From positions 124,001 to 188,000 of the forward strand of contig NZ_UWYY01000010.1 in the NCBI RefSeq assembly GCF_900608595.1: a DNA stretch of 64,000 nucleotides, given 5' to 3'. The stretch comes from Promicromonospora panici (lineage in GTDB: Bacteria; Actinomycetota; Actinomycetes; Actinomycetales; Cellulomonadaceae). This document shows, one piece after another, positions 34,234 through 43,392 of this stretch. The notes under the pieces are model-generated. The model did not search any database, was not told the DNA's origin, and saw only the letters and a list, made by a program, of their open reading frames with translations. Numbering within the stretch: position 1 is the first letter of the stretch; each line of letters begins with the position of its first letter. A program made the translations under genes and the position numbers.

Positions 34234-34572
34234 ATGAACGACGACGCCACGATCGAGTCAGTACGCGACCGCCTCCGAGACTTCGCGGTGGCGCGGGACT
34301 GGGGCCAGTTCCACAAGCCCAAGAACCTCGCGATGGCGCTCGCGGGAGAGGTTGGTGAGCTCCTCGCGGAGATGCAATGGCTCACGGACGACGAGGTTCA
34401 CGAGAGGCTTGCTGACCCTGACACGCGGAACGAGGTTGAGGAGGAGTTCGCTGACGTCTTCCTCTACCTGGTCCAGCTCGCCGACGTCTGCGGTGTCGAC
34501 TTGATCCAGGCGGCGCACGCGAAGATCACCAGGAACGACGAACGGTTCCCGCCGCCGCAGCCGGTGTCCTGA
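34234..34572 (+). CDS. MazG-like nucleotide pyrophosphohydrolase
   Basis: The 112-aa protein has the EExxE...ExxD metal-binding core of all-alpha NTP pyrophosphatases: LAGEVGELLAEMQWL and VEEEFADVFLYLVQLADVCG, preceded by RDWGQFHKPKNLAMAL. It fits the dCTP- or NTP-hydrolysing MazG-like family. Start ATG 34234 is set by homology. It could limit nucleotide pools during phage infection or serve housekeeping. The 144 nt after it holds an imperfect repeat but no gene. Confidence 0.88.
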   Translation: MNDDATIESVRDRLRDFAVARDWGQFHKPKNLAMALAGEVGELLAEMQWLTDDEVHERLADPDTRNEVEEEFADVFLYLVQLADVCGVDLIQAAHAKITRNDERFPPPQPVS

Positions 34573-34641
34573 TTGCGGGATTCACCCGCGCGCTGCTCGG
34601 TCCTCAGCACCTGGCCTGCATAGACTCGCACTGCCCACGCG

Positions 34642-34716
34642 GCACCGACGGACTTCCGTTCCGACAAGCGGATATGTCCCCGCCGCACGTTCATTCGTGC
34701 TGCTCAGGGGACGTTC
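34642..34716 (+). repeat. Imperfect direct repeat, upstream copy
   Basis: Two blocks match the downstream copy: GCACCGACGGACTT (34642) and GCACGTTCATTCGTGCTGCT..., continuing to the start of the DUF2075 gene and supplying its AGGGGA ribosome site. GCACG/CGTGC forms a small hairpin. Confidence 0.7.
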
Positions 34717-36636
34717 TTGTCGGTCATCCGCTATTCCGCGGCGTCGTTGGCGTCGTCGCTCGCTTCAGACATGTCATCAGTGGAGAACCACCTTGCTGAC
34801 CAGCTCTCCCACCAGGGTGTGCACGTCGGTGTGGGGGAGCGTCGCTCGTGGCGCAACTCGCTTCCGGCACTCGCTCGAGACCTCAGCGACGCTGGCCTGG
34901 ACGAGGTCGAGGTGCTCCTGGAGCACCGCCTCCCGCTGACCTCGAAGCGAACTGACGCGATCCTTGCCGGAGTCCACCCGCGGACGGGAAAGCACTCCTA
35001 CGTGGTCGTCGAGCTCAAGCAGTGGAGCCAGGCGAACCTCTGGGAGGACAACGACGCGCTCGTCGAGATCGACGGTGCCCGCTATCTGTCGTCGCACCCC
35101 AGCACCCAGGTGGCGGGTTACGTTCAGTACCTGCGCGACTTCTCCCGAGCGTTCGAGCACACGCCCGAGGAACTTCAGGGCGTCGCCTACCTGCACAACG
35201 CGACCGACTTCGGCGTCAGCGATCTGCTGACAAGCGAGGAACTTGCACAGGCTCCGATGTTCACGGGGGAGCGGCGCGGCCAGTTCATTGAGTACCTGCA
35301 ATCGCTTCTCGCCAAGGACGCCTCCGGTGCTGATGCTGCCGACCGGCTCGTACGCTCCAAGACCGCACCGTCCAAGCAGCTGATGGCCGTCGTGGCCAAG
35401 GAGATTCGCGAGCAGGAGCAGTTCGTCCTGCTGGACGAGCAGCGAACCGTGCGCGACATGGTGCTGCACCAGGTGAAGAAGGCGGCTTCCGCCGACTCGA
35501 AGTCGGTCGTTCTCGTGACGGGCGGGCCAGGCTCGGGGAAGTCCGTGATTGCACTGTCGTTGATGGGAGAGCTTGCTCGCGAGGGACGCGCAGCGGTTCA
35601 TGCGACCGGATCGCGCAGCTTCACCCAGACCCTGCGGAAGGTCGCCGGCAAGGGTTCGTCGCGGACGCAAGGACTGTTCAAGTACTTCAACAACTTCATG
35701 GAGGCTGAGCGCAACGGTCTCGAGGTACTGATCTTGGATGAGGCGCACCGCATCCGAGAGAAGTCGGTTGACCGGTACACCCGGAAGGAACTTCGGGAAA
35801 AGGCACGCGCACAGGTGGACGAGCTGCTCGACGCCGCCCGCGTGCCGGTGTTCTTGCTGGACCAGAACCAGGTGGTGCGTCCCGGTGAGATGGGAACGCC
35901 CGACGACATCCGTCTGGCGGCCGAGGCCAAGGGCCTCGGTGTGCACCAGATCGACCTCGCCGACCAGTTCCGTTCCGGTGGAAGCCTTGCGTACATCGAA
36001 TGGGTTGAGCGGCTCCTCGGTTTGCGCGACGCCGACGCCGGTCCTCAGCCGTGGGACGGCGCCGACGAGAACTTCGACGTGGACGTCGTGGACTCGCCCG
36101 AGGAACTTGAGGCGCGTCTGCAGGCCTATCGCAACGCGGGCAAGGGAGCGCGGATGACAGCGGGCTTCTGCTGGCCCTGGTCTGATCCGCGTGACGATGG
36201 CTCTTTGGTCCCGGACGTCACGATCGGGTCCTGGAAGCGTCCGTGGAATCTCCGAGGCGAACGTTCGGTAGGTGGGGCACCACCGTCAGCTCTGTGGGCG
36301 ACCGATCCGGCTGGGTTCAGCCAGGTCGGATGCGTCTACACGGCACAGGGTTTCGAGTACGACTGGAACGGCGTGATCCTGGGCCCGGATCTGGTCTGGC
36401 GCCAGGCGGCCGACGGCGGTCGGGGTGCGTGGCTGGTGCGGCGTGCCGAGAGCCGCGATGGAGAGCTGACGAAGAAGAGCGTTACCGAGGCTCAGTTCGA
36501 CCGGCTCACTCGGAACACCTACAAGGTGCTGCTTACCCGCGGGATGGTGGGAACGCTGATCTACTCCACGGACGGGGAGACTCGGGACTTTCTCAGGTCG
36601 CTGGTGCACGCACGCCGCCTAGAAAATGATGCCTGA
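34717..36636 (+). CDS. DUF2075 helicase/NTPase with N-terminal PD-(D/E)XK-like nuclease region
   Basis: The product has 639 aa. Residues 60-105 contain RLPLTSKRTDAILAG and SYVVVELKQWS, a D...ELK arrangement suggesting a PD-(D/E)XK nuclease. From about 255 it is a DUF2075 (Schlafen group 3-type) P-loop NTPase: VVLVTGGPGSGKSVIALSL (269-276), VLILDEAHRIREKS, FLLDQNQVVRPGE, ADQFRSGG, TAQGFEYDWNGVI, TYKVLLTRGM. Such nuclease-helicase fusions occur in defence islands. The TTG start has AGGGGA 8 nt upstream. It lies between two imperfect 75-bp repeats and looks like an inserted cassette. Confidence 0.85.
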   Translation: MSVIRYSAASLASSLASDMSSVENHLADQLSHQGVHVGVGERRSWRNSLPALARDLSDAGLDEVEVLLEHRLPLTSKRTDAILAGVHPRTGKHSYVVVELKQWSQANLWEDNDALVEIDGARYLSSHPSTQVAGYVQYLRDFSRAFEHTPEELQGVAYLHNATDFGVSDLLTSEELAQAPMFTGERRGQFIEYLQSLLAKDASGADAADRLVRSKTAPSKQLMAVVAKEIREQEQFVLLDEQRTVRDMVLHQVKKAASADSKSVVLVTGGPGSGKSVIALSLMGELAREGRAAVHATGSRSFTQTLRKVAGKGSSRTQGLFKYFNNFMEAERNGLEVLILDEAHRIREKSVDRYTRKELREKARAQVDELLDAARVPVFLLDQNQVVRPGEMGTPDDIRLAAEAKGLGVHQIDLADQFRSGGSLAYIEWVERLLGLRDADAGPQPWDGADENFDVDVVDSPEELEARLQAYRNAGKGARMTAGFCWPWSDPRDDGSLVPDVTIGSWKRPWNLRGERSVGGAPPSALWATDPAGFSQVGCVYTAQGFEYDWNGVILGPDLVWRQAADGGRGAWLVRRAESRDGELTKKSVTEAQFDRLTRNTYKVLLTRGMVGTLIYSTDGETRDFLRSLVHARRLENDA

Positions 36637-36664
36637 CCCTGCGTAGAACCCACCTGCGATCGCC

Positions 36665-36740
36665 GCACCGACGGACTTTCCTGAGTTCTGATGGACACGC
36701 CTCCGCCCGCACGTTTACTCGTGCTGCTCAGAGGGACTTC
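36665..36740 (+). repeat. Imperfect direct repeat, downstream copy
   Basis: GCACCGACGGACTT (36665) and GCACGTTTACTCGTGCTGCT (36709) match the upstream copy, with 1-nt spacing difference, 2,023 bp apart. The trailing AGAGGGACTTC-GTG mimics the upstream ribosome site and start. The open frame that follows is only 33 codons. The rest of 36741-36924 shows no gene. Confidence 0.7.
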
Positions 36741-36924
36741 GTGCCGCTTCACCAGGGTGTCATTGTCGTCGCTACTCGAGTCCGATCCGTCGTACGTCGA
36801 AAGATGCGGGCCGGGCCCTGCGCCTCTCGGTGTCGGTGACTAAAGTCGGGACGCAGATCCTGGCGAAAGTCCCACCTGGCACTGGCCCGTGACATGGTGA
36901 GCGCGGGGGCTCGGAGACATTGAG

Positions 36925-37101
36925 GTGGCGCTCGAGTATCCGGTCCCCGGCCACGTGGCCCCTGCAGTTGTGCATCTCCGGTGCGGTCGTGCGTCCTACG
37001 TCGTGCTTGAGTTGGAGCAGAGCCGAACTCGCGGGCCCCGTTGGCTCGTCCGAACCGCTGAATCACGTACTGCATGGGAGTTCTGGCGTACGACGAGCTG
37101 A
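36925..37101 (+). CDS. Small hypothetical protein
   Basis: The product has 58 aa. GTG has GGAG 8 nt upstream, and an in-frame TGA lies at 36898. It reads VALEYPVPGHVAPAVVHLRC with RASYVVLELEQSR, GPRWLVRTAESR and TAWEFWRTTS, which looks protein-like. No family is recognised. It might be a remnant of a longer gene from the same island. Confidence 0.45.
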   Translation: MALEYPVPGHVAPAVVHLRCGRASYVVLELEQSRTRGPRWLVRTAESRTAWEFWRTTS

Positions 37102-37138
37102 TCAGGCAACACGGACATCTTTGCCCTACGCTCCTGCC

Positions 37139-37684
37139 ATGACTTCCGTCGCCACCTCCTCGGGTGGCGATGTCGTGCGCGGATCAGCGTCTCGCGCAAC
37201 TGACTTCATGGAGCAGTTCCAGATCGCCAACGTCCAGGCTGTGGCTGCTGCTGCTGGCTGCACTTGGTCTGTGCCGAGCATTGACGAGGGCATTGACATG
37301 ATGCTCACGCACCGCTCGTCGTCGCACCAGTACGGCGAGGCCAGGCTGGAACTTCAGTTGAAGGCCACGCACCAACTCGCCAACCTGCATGACGACCACG
37401 TCACCGTTCGAATGAGCCGGGATCGTTACGACCTGTTCCGATCTGCGGACGTGACGATTCACCGGATCGTGGTCGCGCAGTGGCAGCCTGAGAATCCCGC
37501 GGACTGGCTTCAGGCACGGCCCGCAGGGAATCTCCTCCGTGGCCCGCTCCACTGGGTGTCCCTGGCGGGACGTCCTGCGAGCGACTCTGAACAGGTCACG
37601 ATCAGCGTGCCGCGGGCAAATGTCTTCGATGACTTAGCTCTCTGCGAGATCATGGAACGGATCGGGCAAGGGGGTGCACCATGA
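37139..37684 (+). CDS. DUF4365-like protein (restriction-endonuclease fold candidate)
   Basis: The 181-aa protein begins MTSVATSSGGDVVRGSASRA. The core AAAAGCTWSVPSIDEGIDMML, then ARLELQLKATHQLANL, resembles DUF4365 (D-G-I-D followed by E-x-Q-x-K), a PD-(D/E)XK-type layout with catalytic Asp and Glu-x-Lys. The remainder is typical of that family (VTVRMSRDRYDLFR, WVSLAGRP). It overlaps the next gene as ATGA, so the two are coupled. The start is chosen at ATG 37139. Confidence 0.65.
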   Translation: MTSVATSSGGDVVRGSASRATDFMEQFQIANVQAVAAAAGCTWSVPSIDEGIDMMLTHRSSSHQYGEARLELQLKATHQLANLHDDHVTVRMSRDRYDLFRSADVTIHRIVVAQWQPENPADWLQARPAGNLLRGPLHWVSLAGRPASDSEQVTISVPRANVFDDLALCEIMERIGQGGAP

Positions 37685-38841
37685 CAGGGTCTGTCGCAGT
37701 CAGTCTGCTCGCTCGTGCGTTGGAGCATCTCGATTGGCGTCTTGCGGGCGGTATTCCTGGCCTGTACCAAGTCTGGCTGGATCCTGAAGGCCAAGACGAA
37801 ATAATTGTCCCGCTCGATGATTCTAAATCCGACTTCGATGTTCTCGCGAAGCGAGCATTGGACCAAGTCCGACGCATTCCAGGCGCCCCTATCGACTTGG
37901 TTGCAAATCATCGGGAAGACGCGTTAGACCAATTGATAATTCGCAGCGGAGCAGATTCGGCGTCCGCTCTTCCGCCACCCGACATTGTGCGGATGGAGGT
38001 GCCGGTTCTTGAACTGCTAGCGACAGCAGGAAAGCTCTCCTGGGTGCGCGGTGGGTTCGATGCGGGGATTGGTGAACTTGTCGCGCGACAAGTGCTTGGA
38101 ATGGCACGAATCGAACGTGGCGACTCCTGGGCCGGATCCATGGCCGTTCAATTGCCGTCAAACGCGCGTTTCGGAGCCCAAGATTCCAGGCTGATCACGG
38201 GCGAGCCCGCTGAGGGAATGTCTGCGACGCGAGTGATGGACGCATTGGAAGCCAATTTGAGCGCTGCCGCCCAATTGGCGCGTGAACGGAGCGATCTGGA
38301 AGGGCTGGACCAAATCGTCGGTTCGGTGGACCCGCGAATCGCATATGAACTGTTCGGCGTACTGGCCAGGTTCTTGAGGGCAGGAAGGGGCGTCATCACG
38401 TTTGAACGGGTGCGGCCTGGCTCACAATCAGGACAGAAGCAGTTTGAACTTTTGCTCGATGAACGGATTGCGCTTTTTGTTGACGAAGCAGGTGAGCGAT
38501 TCTTCCCAGCGGCGGGACGGCGGGACGTGATCCTGGTCGGAGAAGTCATCCCTGTGCAACCTGACTACGCTAGATCCGATCATGATTATGTTGTTCTTAT
38601 TGACGTGCTCAATGGAGAATTTCGACGGGCATATCTCGGTCTGAGTTCCGACGCGTACCGGTCAAGTGTTCTAGCCTATCGAGAAGGCCGTCTGGTGCGT
38701 GTGCGAGGTAGGGTCTCTCGCGACGGAGGTCAGTTGTGGATGCATCTGCCCACCGTCGAGGTTCTCGATAAGGCGGTCCCGGCGGACGATATTCCAGTGA
38801 GGGAGTCTGGTGCTCGTTGGAATGGCGACGACCCTTCTTGA
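37681..38841 (+). CDS. Uncharacterised protein coupled to the DUF4365-like gene
   Basis: The product has 386 aa and no recognised family. It reads MTGSVAVSLLARALEHLDWR, with an acidic, partly repetitive middle (VLELLATAGKLSWVRGGFD, LARERSDLEGLDQIVG) and a C-terminal region rich in beta strands (VILVGEVIPVQPDYARSDHD, RLVRVRGRVSRDGGQLWMHL), the last resembling an OB-like fold. No transmembrane segment is seen. Codon use is clearly more AT-rich than in neighbouring genes (for example ataattgtccc), implying recent transfer. It overlaps the nuclease-like gene by 4 nt and is probably its partner. Confidence 0.7.
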   Translation: MTGSVAVSLLARALEHLDWRLAGGIPGLYQVWLDPEGQDEIIVPLDDSKSDFDVLAKRALDQVRRIPGAPIDLVANHREDALDQLIIRSGADSASALPPPDIVRMEVPVLELLATAGKLSWVRGGFDAGIGELVARQVLGMARIERGDSWAGSMAVQLPSNARFGAQDSRLITGEPAEGMSATRVMDALEANLSAAAQLARERSDLEGLDQIVGSVDPRIAYELFGVLARFLRAGRGVITFERVRPGSQSGQKQFELLLDERIALFVDEAGERFFPAAGRRDVILVGEVIPVQPDYARSDHDYVVLIDVLNGEFRRAYLGLSSDAYRSSVLAYREGRLVRVRGRVSRDGGQLWMHLPTVEVLDKAVPADDIPVRESGARWNGDDPS

Positions 38842-39117
38842 CAGCGTGTGGCTCGCATTGCTCGGCGATCCCGTTCCGCACTAGGTGATTAGCGCCTCGA
38901 AGACGGTGGTGAGTTTCTCCTGCAGCGCGTCGAGCTTCGCCGAGCAGCCAGCGGCCGGCGCTCGCTGATGCGGGAGTCCTGCGCCTCGGGGCGTCCGATC
39001 GTTCGGGATGAAGGTGCTTGTGCGACGCCGTTGTGCGATTCGCCGGTGCGTCAATGTCCAGCCCAGTCCCACATGGGTTGACGGGCGCATCGGTCCGACG
39101 GTGCTTAACGTCGGACT
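38842..39117. other. Intergenic stretch with a possible gene remnant
   Basis: 276 nt separate the unknown gene from mcrB. On the minus strand a run of 40 codons ending at 38881 reads helix-like (SAKLDALQEKLTTVFEALIT then stop). It has no start codon or recognised extension, so it is at best a fragment. I see no promoter with confidence. Confidence 0.3.
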
Positions 39118-42063
39118 GTGACGACCACACCCGAGCCAAAGCGGTCGACGATGCCGATATGGGACGAGTTCATGGTGCCTGTCCTCGAGTCGCTTGCAGA
39201 CGGAGCACCTGCCAGCCGTAAGGACATTAAGGACCGCGCGGTCGAACTCCTTAATCTGAGCGATGAGGTGCTCGCTGAGAAGGTCCGCTCTGGGGAGTCG
39301 CGGGCGCACGACCGGGCTGGTTGGTGTCTGACGTATCTCCACCGCGCGGGTGCGGTTGACCGACCGCGGCGAGGGTGGCACCAGATCAGCCAGGCTGGCC
39401 GGGAACTCCTCGCAGCGCGCCCTGCCAGGATCACCGAGGCGGACCTGCGTGCCCAGCCGGGTTGGGTCGATTGGCCAACCGGCACTCGCACGGGCAAGGC
39501 GACACAGGATCTGATGACCAAGGCCGGCCATCGCGAACGCATCTACCGCGTGCGCCCGCCGTTGCCCGGCACAGCACGCAAGTTCACGGTGTGGGAGTTC
39601 GAGCGCGCGAGTACCGAGAAGGGCCACATCGTCGACTCGCTTGGGCGGGCGCACGTGGGTGAGTGCCGCAACAGTGAGATCAAGGAACCCACGCCCGTCG
39701 ATGACGCGACAGTCGCTCAGTGGTGGGACGGATCGACACCGGCACCGGACGGGATGCAATGGTGCCCGGACTGCATCAAGCTGCCGGTCGCTCCGACGCG
39801 GCGTGACCTGACCCGGGCAGTCAGCGCGGCAGCGAATGTGCTGCTCGACCGCCTGTTCGGCGATCAGAGCTCCGTGATCGACCCCACCCGTTCGATCTGG
39901 ACGACAGGGGCCGCCGAGAACCTCCGCGCGCGGATCCAGGACACGCCGCTCCTTGGGTCCGAACCGTTCATGGACAAGCTCCACCGCCAGCTCGACGGCG
40001 CGTCGGACGATGTGGTCCTGCTGGCGACCGAGCTGGTGCACCTGCAGCAGATCGCGCTGGAGAATCTCTGGCCGAGCTTCAAGCAGTCGAAGGTCGAGCA
40101 TGTCCTGTCGTGGGCGGAGACGGACTACGTGCTACCCGCGGAGATCCTCGACGGCCTGGCGATGGCGGGATACATCCACGGCGGAGCGAGTTTCAACACG
40201 CGCGTCTGGGCTCACCTGGCGCTCCTGTGCCAGATCGTCAAGGCCGCTGGCACGTTGCCGGATTCCGAGCGCCAGCAGGTCAGGGCCGATCCGTGGGCGT
40301 TCCGCGAGTTCGTGTTCTCAGTTGGCTCGGGTGATCCTGCGATCCGGAACCTGCTGCTGTGCCTGCGCTTCCCGGACGTCTTCCTGCCGGTGGTTACCGA
40401 CGGCGACAAGATGCGCATCCGCGATGCGTTCGCCGCCGCGATCGATGGCCCCACCGGCACAGACGGAGAGTCGATCGACCGGGACCTCGCCCGGATCCGA
40501 GACACGCTCGAGCACGAACACGGTGAGCCGATCCACTTCTACGATCCGCCGTGGAGCCGGCAGTGGTCCCAGCTGCCGACCATCGGCGACCGCGCCTGGG
40601 CGGTCCGTCTCAAGCAGGGCGGTCAGGCGCTCCTGGACCGGTGGGTAGGGGAGGGCTTCATCTCCCTGAACGCATCGCTTCTGGAGTCGGTCCCTGTCGG
40701 CGCCACCCGGCCGGAGGTCCGCGACCTGGTAAGCGGCGCGTACTCGCACGAGCCGGTCGCGCAGCAACTGTCTCGGGCAACGGACGTGTTCGAGTTCTGC
40801 TCGCGAATGCGGGAGAACGATGTCGTCGTCGTGCGTCACGAAGGCCGCGCGTGGCTCGGTCGCCTCGGAGCGGGGGTCGCCCTGCACGACGAGGAGCCGC
40901 GCATGCGGCGCGACGTTGCCTGGTTGCAGGACCCGATCCCCGAGGCAGAGCTGCCGCGCAAGGCGATCCGCCTCCTCAGCGACCCGGTGCAGAACGTCGT
41001 GGACCTGACCCCGGTGCGCGAGGACCTCGAAGCATTCATGCCCGCGGAAGCGGGCAGTGCGGTGCCTGACGTCGAGCCGCTGACGCCGGACGCGGAGCTC
41101 GGGCTGGGAGAAACCGTCGACGAGGAAGACGTTCCGCTCCTGCTGCGCCGAGCCGACGACGCCCTGGCCGCCGCGCTGCACACGGACGCGAGCTGGCTCG
41201 ACGGGTTCATCGACTTGCTGGAGGCCCGCCGGCAGGTGATCGTGCACGGCCCGCCCGGGACGGGCAAGACATACGTAGCGCGCGCCATCGCCGAGCACAT
41301 CGCCGGCGACGACGGCACGGTCCTGGTGCAGTTCCACCCGTCCTACTCCTACGAGGACTTCTTCCAGGGTTACCGCCCGACACCCCGCGAGGACGGCCAG
41401 CTCGGGTTCGAGCTACGCCCGGGTCCGCTCGGCTGGATCGCGTCGTCGGCGGAGCGGGACTTGACCCGGCCGTACGTGCTGATCATCGACGAGATCAACC
41501 GCGCGAACCTGGCCAAGGTGTTCGGCGAGTTGTACTTCCTGCTGGAGTACCGCGACAAGGCGATCCGCACTCAGTACTCCTCGGACAAGACGTTCAGCTT
41601 GCCGCCTAACCTGTTCATCATCGGCACCATGAATACGGCTGACCGGTCCATCGCCATGGTCGACGCTGCGATCCGCCGTCGGTTCGCGTTCGTCGAGATG
41701 CATCCCGATATCGAACCCGTCGCAGGCCTGCTGGAGCGCTGGCTGGACGCGGAGGACGCGGATGTGGATGACGACCGCGCTGCGCTGCTGGACGCGCTGA
41801 ACGGTCAGATCGAGGACCGCGACTTCAAGATCGGGCCTTCGTACCTGATGCTCCCCGAGGCCGCCACGGAAGCCGGGCTGGAGCGGATCTGGCGGCACGA
41901 CATCCTGCCGCTGCTCGAGGAGCACTACTACGGCCGGTTCACCCGCGACCAGATCGAGGGGCGCTTCGGGCTCGAGGTCCTCCGACGTCGCATGGCAGCT
42001 GCGGCAGTTGATGCCTGGGGTGACGTGGATGGCCAGGGCGGGCCACCGTCGTCGGGCAGCTGA
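39118..42063 (+). CDS. mcrB: McrB-like AAA+ GTPase of a type IV restriction system, with N-terminal Mrr_N-like domain
   Basis: The product has 981 aa. The N-terminus (residues 10-140) is a winged-helix like Mrr_N (MPIWDEFMVPVLESLADGAP, WCLTYLHRAGAVDRPRRGWH), followed by a zinc-ribbon-like CPDCIK segment and a long linker. The C-terminal AAA+ module has Walker A HGPPGTGKTYVA near 709, Walker B VLIIDEINRANLAKVFGELY and the McrB signature IIGTMNTADRSIAMVDAAI. GTP-driven translocation by McrB activates McrC to cut modified-cytosine DNA. Its stop overlaps mcrC. The DNA-binding domain differs from the E. coli type, so the target modification may differ. Confidence 0.93.
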   Translation: MTTTPEPKRSTMPIWDEFMVPVLESLADGAPASRKDIKDRAVELLNLSDEVLAEKVRSGESRAHDRAGWCLTYLHRAGAVDRPRRGWHQISQAGRELLAARPARITEADLRAQPGWVDWPTGTRTGKATQDLMTKAGHRERIYRVRPPLPGTARKFTVWEFERASTEKGHIVDSLGRAHVGECRNSEIKEPTPVDDATVAQWWDGSTPAPDGMQWCPDCIKLPVAPTRRDLTRAVSAAANVLLDRLFGDQSSVIDPTRSIWTTGAAENLRARIQDTPLLGSEPFMDKLHRQLDGASDDVVLLATELVHLQQIALENLWPSFKQSKVEHVLSWAETDYVLPAEILDGLAMAGYIHGGASFNTRVWAHLALLCQIVKAAGTLPDSERQQVRADPWAFREFVFSVGSGDPAIRNLLLCLRFPDVFLPVVTDGDKMRIRDAFAAAIDGPTGTDGESIDRDLARIRDTLEHEHGEPIHFYDPPWSRQWSQLPTIGDRAWAVRLKQGGQALLDRWVGEGFISLNASLLESVPVGATRPEVRDLVSGAYSHEPVAQQLSRATDVFEFCSRMRENDVVVVRHEGRAWLGRLGAGVALHDEEPRMRRDVAWLQDPIPEAELPRKAIRLLSDPVQNVVDLTPVREDLEAFMPAEAGSAVPDVEPLTPDAELGLGETVDEEDVPLLLRRADDALAAALHTDASWLDGFIDLLEARRQVIVHGPPGTGKTYVARAIAEHIAGDDGTVLVQFHPSYSYEDFFQGYRPTPREDGQLGFELRPGPLGWIASSAERDLTRPYVLIIDEINRANLAKVFGELYFLLEYRDKAIRTQYSSDKTFSLPPNLFIIGTMNTADRSIAMVDAAIRRRFAFVEMHPDIEPVAGLLERWLDAEDADVDDDRAALLDALNGQIEDRDFKIGPSYLMLPEAATEAGLERIWRHDILPLLEEHYYGRFTRDQIEGRFGLEVLRRRMAAAAVDAWGDVDGQGGPPSSGS

Positions 42064-43265
42064 TGCGCCTGGACCTGACGGAGAACGTGCCCGGGGGTAC
42101 GCCCGTCGTCCTGTCCGACGACGAGGCGACGGCCCTCGCCGCGGCCCGGCTCGTCGATGTTCTGCGCACTGGACCCGATACCTGGCTGCTGGTCCCGATC
42201 CGCAACCGCGTCGGGGCAGTGCGGGTCGGGCAGCTCGACCTGGTGGTGCACCCGAAGGCGCGGTTCGCGTCGGTGCTGTTCATGCTCGGGTACGCGCGCG
42301 ACCCCGGCTTCGCTGCCGAGGAAGTTTCCGGTCTGACCGATGATGCCCTGTGGCCTGCTGTCGCGGAGACCTTGGCCAGGCTGTCCGAGCGCGCGCTGCT
42401 GCGTGGCGTACTGCAGGGCTACACCACGCGCGACGACTCCCTCGCGGTGTTGCGCGGGCGGTTGCGGGTCGGTGACCAGATCGCGCTGCGCCCCGGGCGA
42501 CTCCTGCCGCTCGAGGTCACCTACGACGAGTACGAGTCTGATATCTCCGAGAACCAGATTCTCCGCTCGGCCCTGCACCGGATGATGCGTGTTCCCCGTC
42601 TACCCGACTCGCTGCAGGCCCGGCTCGGGCACCTGGCCGCGCGTATGGACGCCGTGACGCTACTCGTACCTGGCGCTCCACTGCCGGCGTGGGCGCCCTC
42701 ACGGCTCAACGCGCGCTACGTCCCGGTACTGCGGCTGGCAGAGATGATCCTGGACCACGTCGGCCTGTCGACCTCGCACGGTGGCGTGCCCGTGGCGTCT
42801 TTCGTGGTCGACATGGCCGCGGTGTTCGAGGAATTCGTCGGTGTCGCGCTCGGCGAGGCCCTACGCGGGCCGAGCCCGTTCGGCACCACCCGGCGCCCGT
42901 ACGCAACCTGGATGGACGAAAGCGCCCGGGTCGGCATCCGGCCTGATGTCGCGCACATCGTCGACGGGCGCGTGCGGCTCGTGTTCGATGCCAAGTACAA
43001 GATCGGCACCGACGACGGCGGTTACCCGTCGGCCGACCTCTACCAGATCCATGCGTACTGCACTGTCCTCGGTCTGCGACGGGGCTACCTGGTGTACGCG
43101 GGATCGCGAGCCGAAGGCGCAGTACCCGTGGCCCATCGCGTGCTGAACACGGAGATCGAGGTCGTGCAATGGCCGCTCGATGTTGCTGTGGCGCCGGAGG
43201 CGCTGATCCGCCAGGTCGACGAAGTCGCCGTTCAAGCGGCTGCGAGGACCGGACTCGCTCGATGA
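42063..43265 (+). CDS. mcrC: McrC-like nuclease subunit
   Basis: The product has 400 aa. The N-terminal part is McrC-type (TWLLVPIRNRVGAVRVG, HPKARFASVLFMLGYA) and the C-terminal PD-(D/E)XK nuclease reads VGIRPDVAHIVDG then RLVFDAKYKIG, where the Asp and DAK supply the active site. TGATG overlaps with mcrB, so the pair is coupled. It has the expected size and order for a complete type IV restriction system against modified phage DNA. Confidence 0.93.
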   Translation: MRLDLTENVPGGTPVVLSDDEATALAAARLVDVLRTGPDTWLLVPIRNRVGAVRVGQLDLVVHPKARFASVLFMLGYARDPGFAAEEVSGLTDDALWPAVAETLARLSERALLRGVLQGYTTRDDSLAVLRGRLRVGDQIALRPGRLLPLEVTYDEYESDISENQILRSALHRMMRVPRLPDSLQARLGHLAARMDAVTLLVPGAPLPAWAPSRLNARYVPVLRLAEMILDHVGLSTSHGGVPVASFVVDMAAVFEEFVGVALGEALRGPSPFGTTRRPYATWMDESARVGIRPDVAHIVDGRVRLVFDAKYKIGTDDGGYPSADLYQIHAYCTVLGLRRGYLVYAGSRAEGAVPVAHRVLNTEIEVVQWPLDVAVAPEALIRQVDEVAVQAAARTGLAR

Positions 43266-43392
43266 AGGTGCCCAGGTTCCCCGCACTGGTCCGCCCCTCG
43301 GCCGTTAGCTCCAGCACAACGACGGGTCTCCCCATCACCCCGTGTGGCTTTCCGCAGCCTCCTCCCGACCCAGAGTTTCTAGGTTCAGTGGC

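Noticed and set aside
38881..39000. Minus-strand ArdC-like or helical fragment ending in EALIT
   Set aside because: It has no start codon, a 40-codon length and no matching continuation; noted only as a possible remnant.
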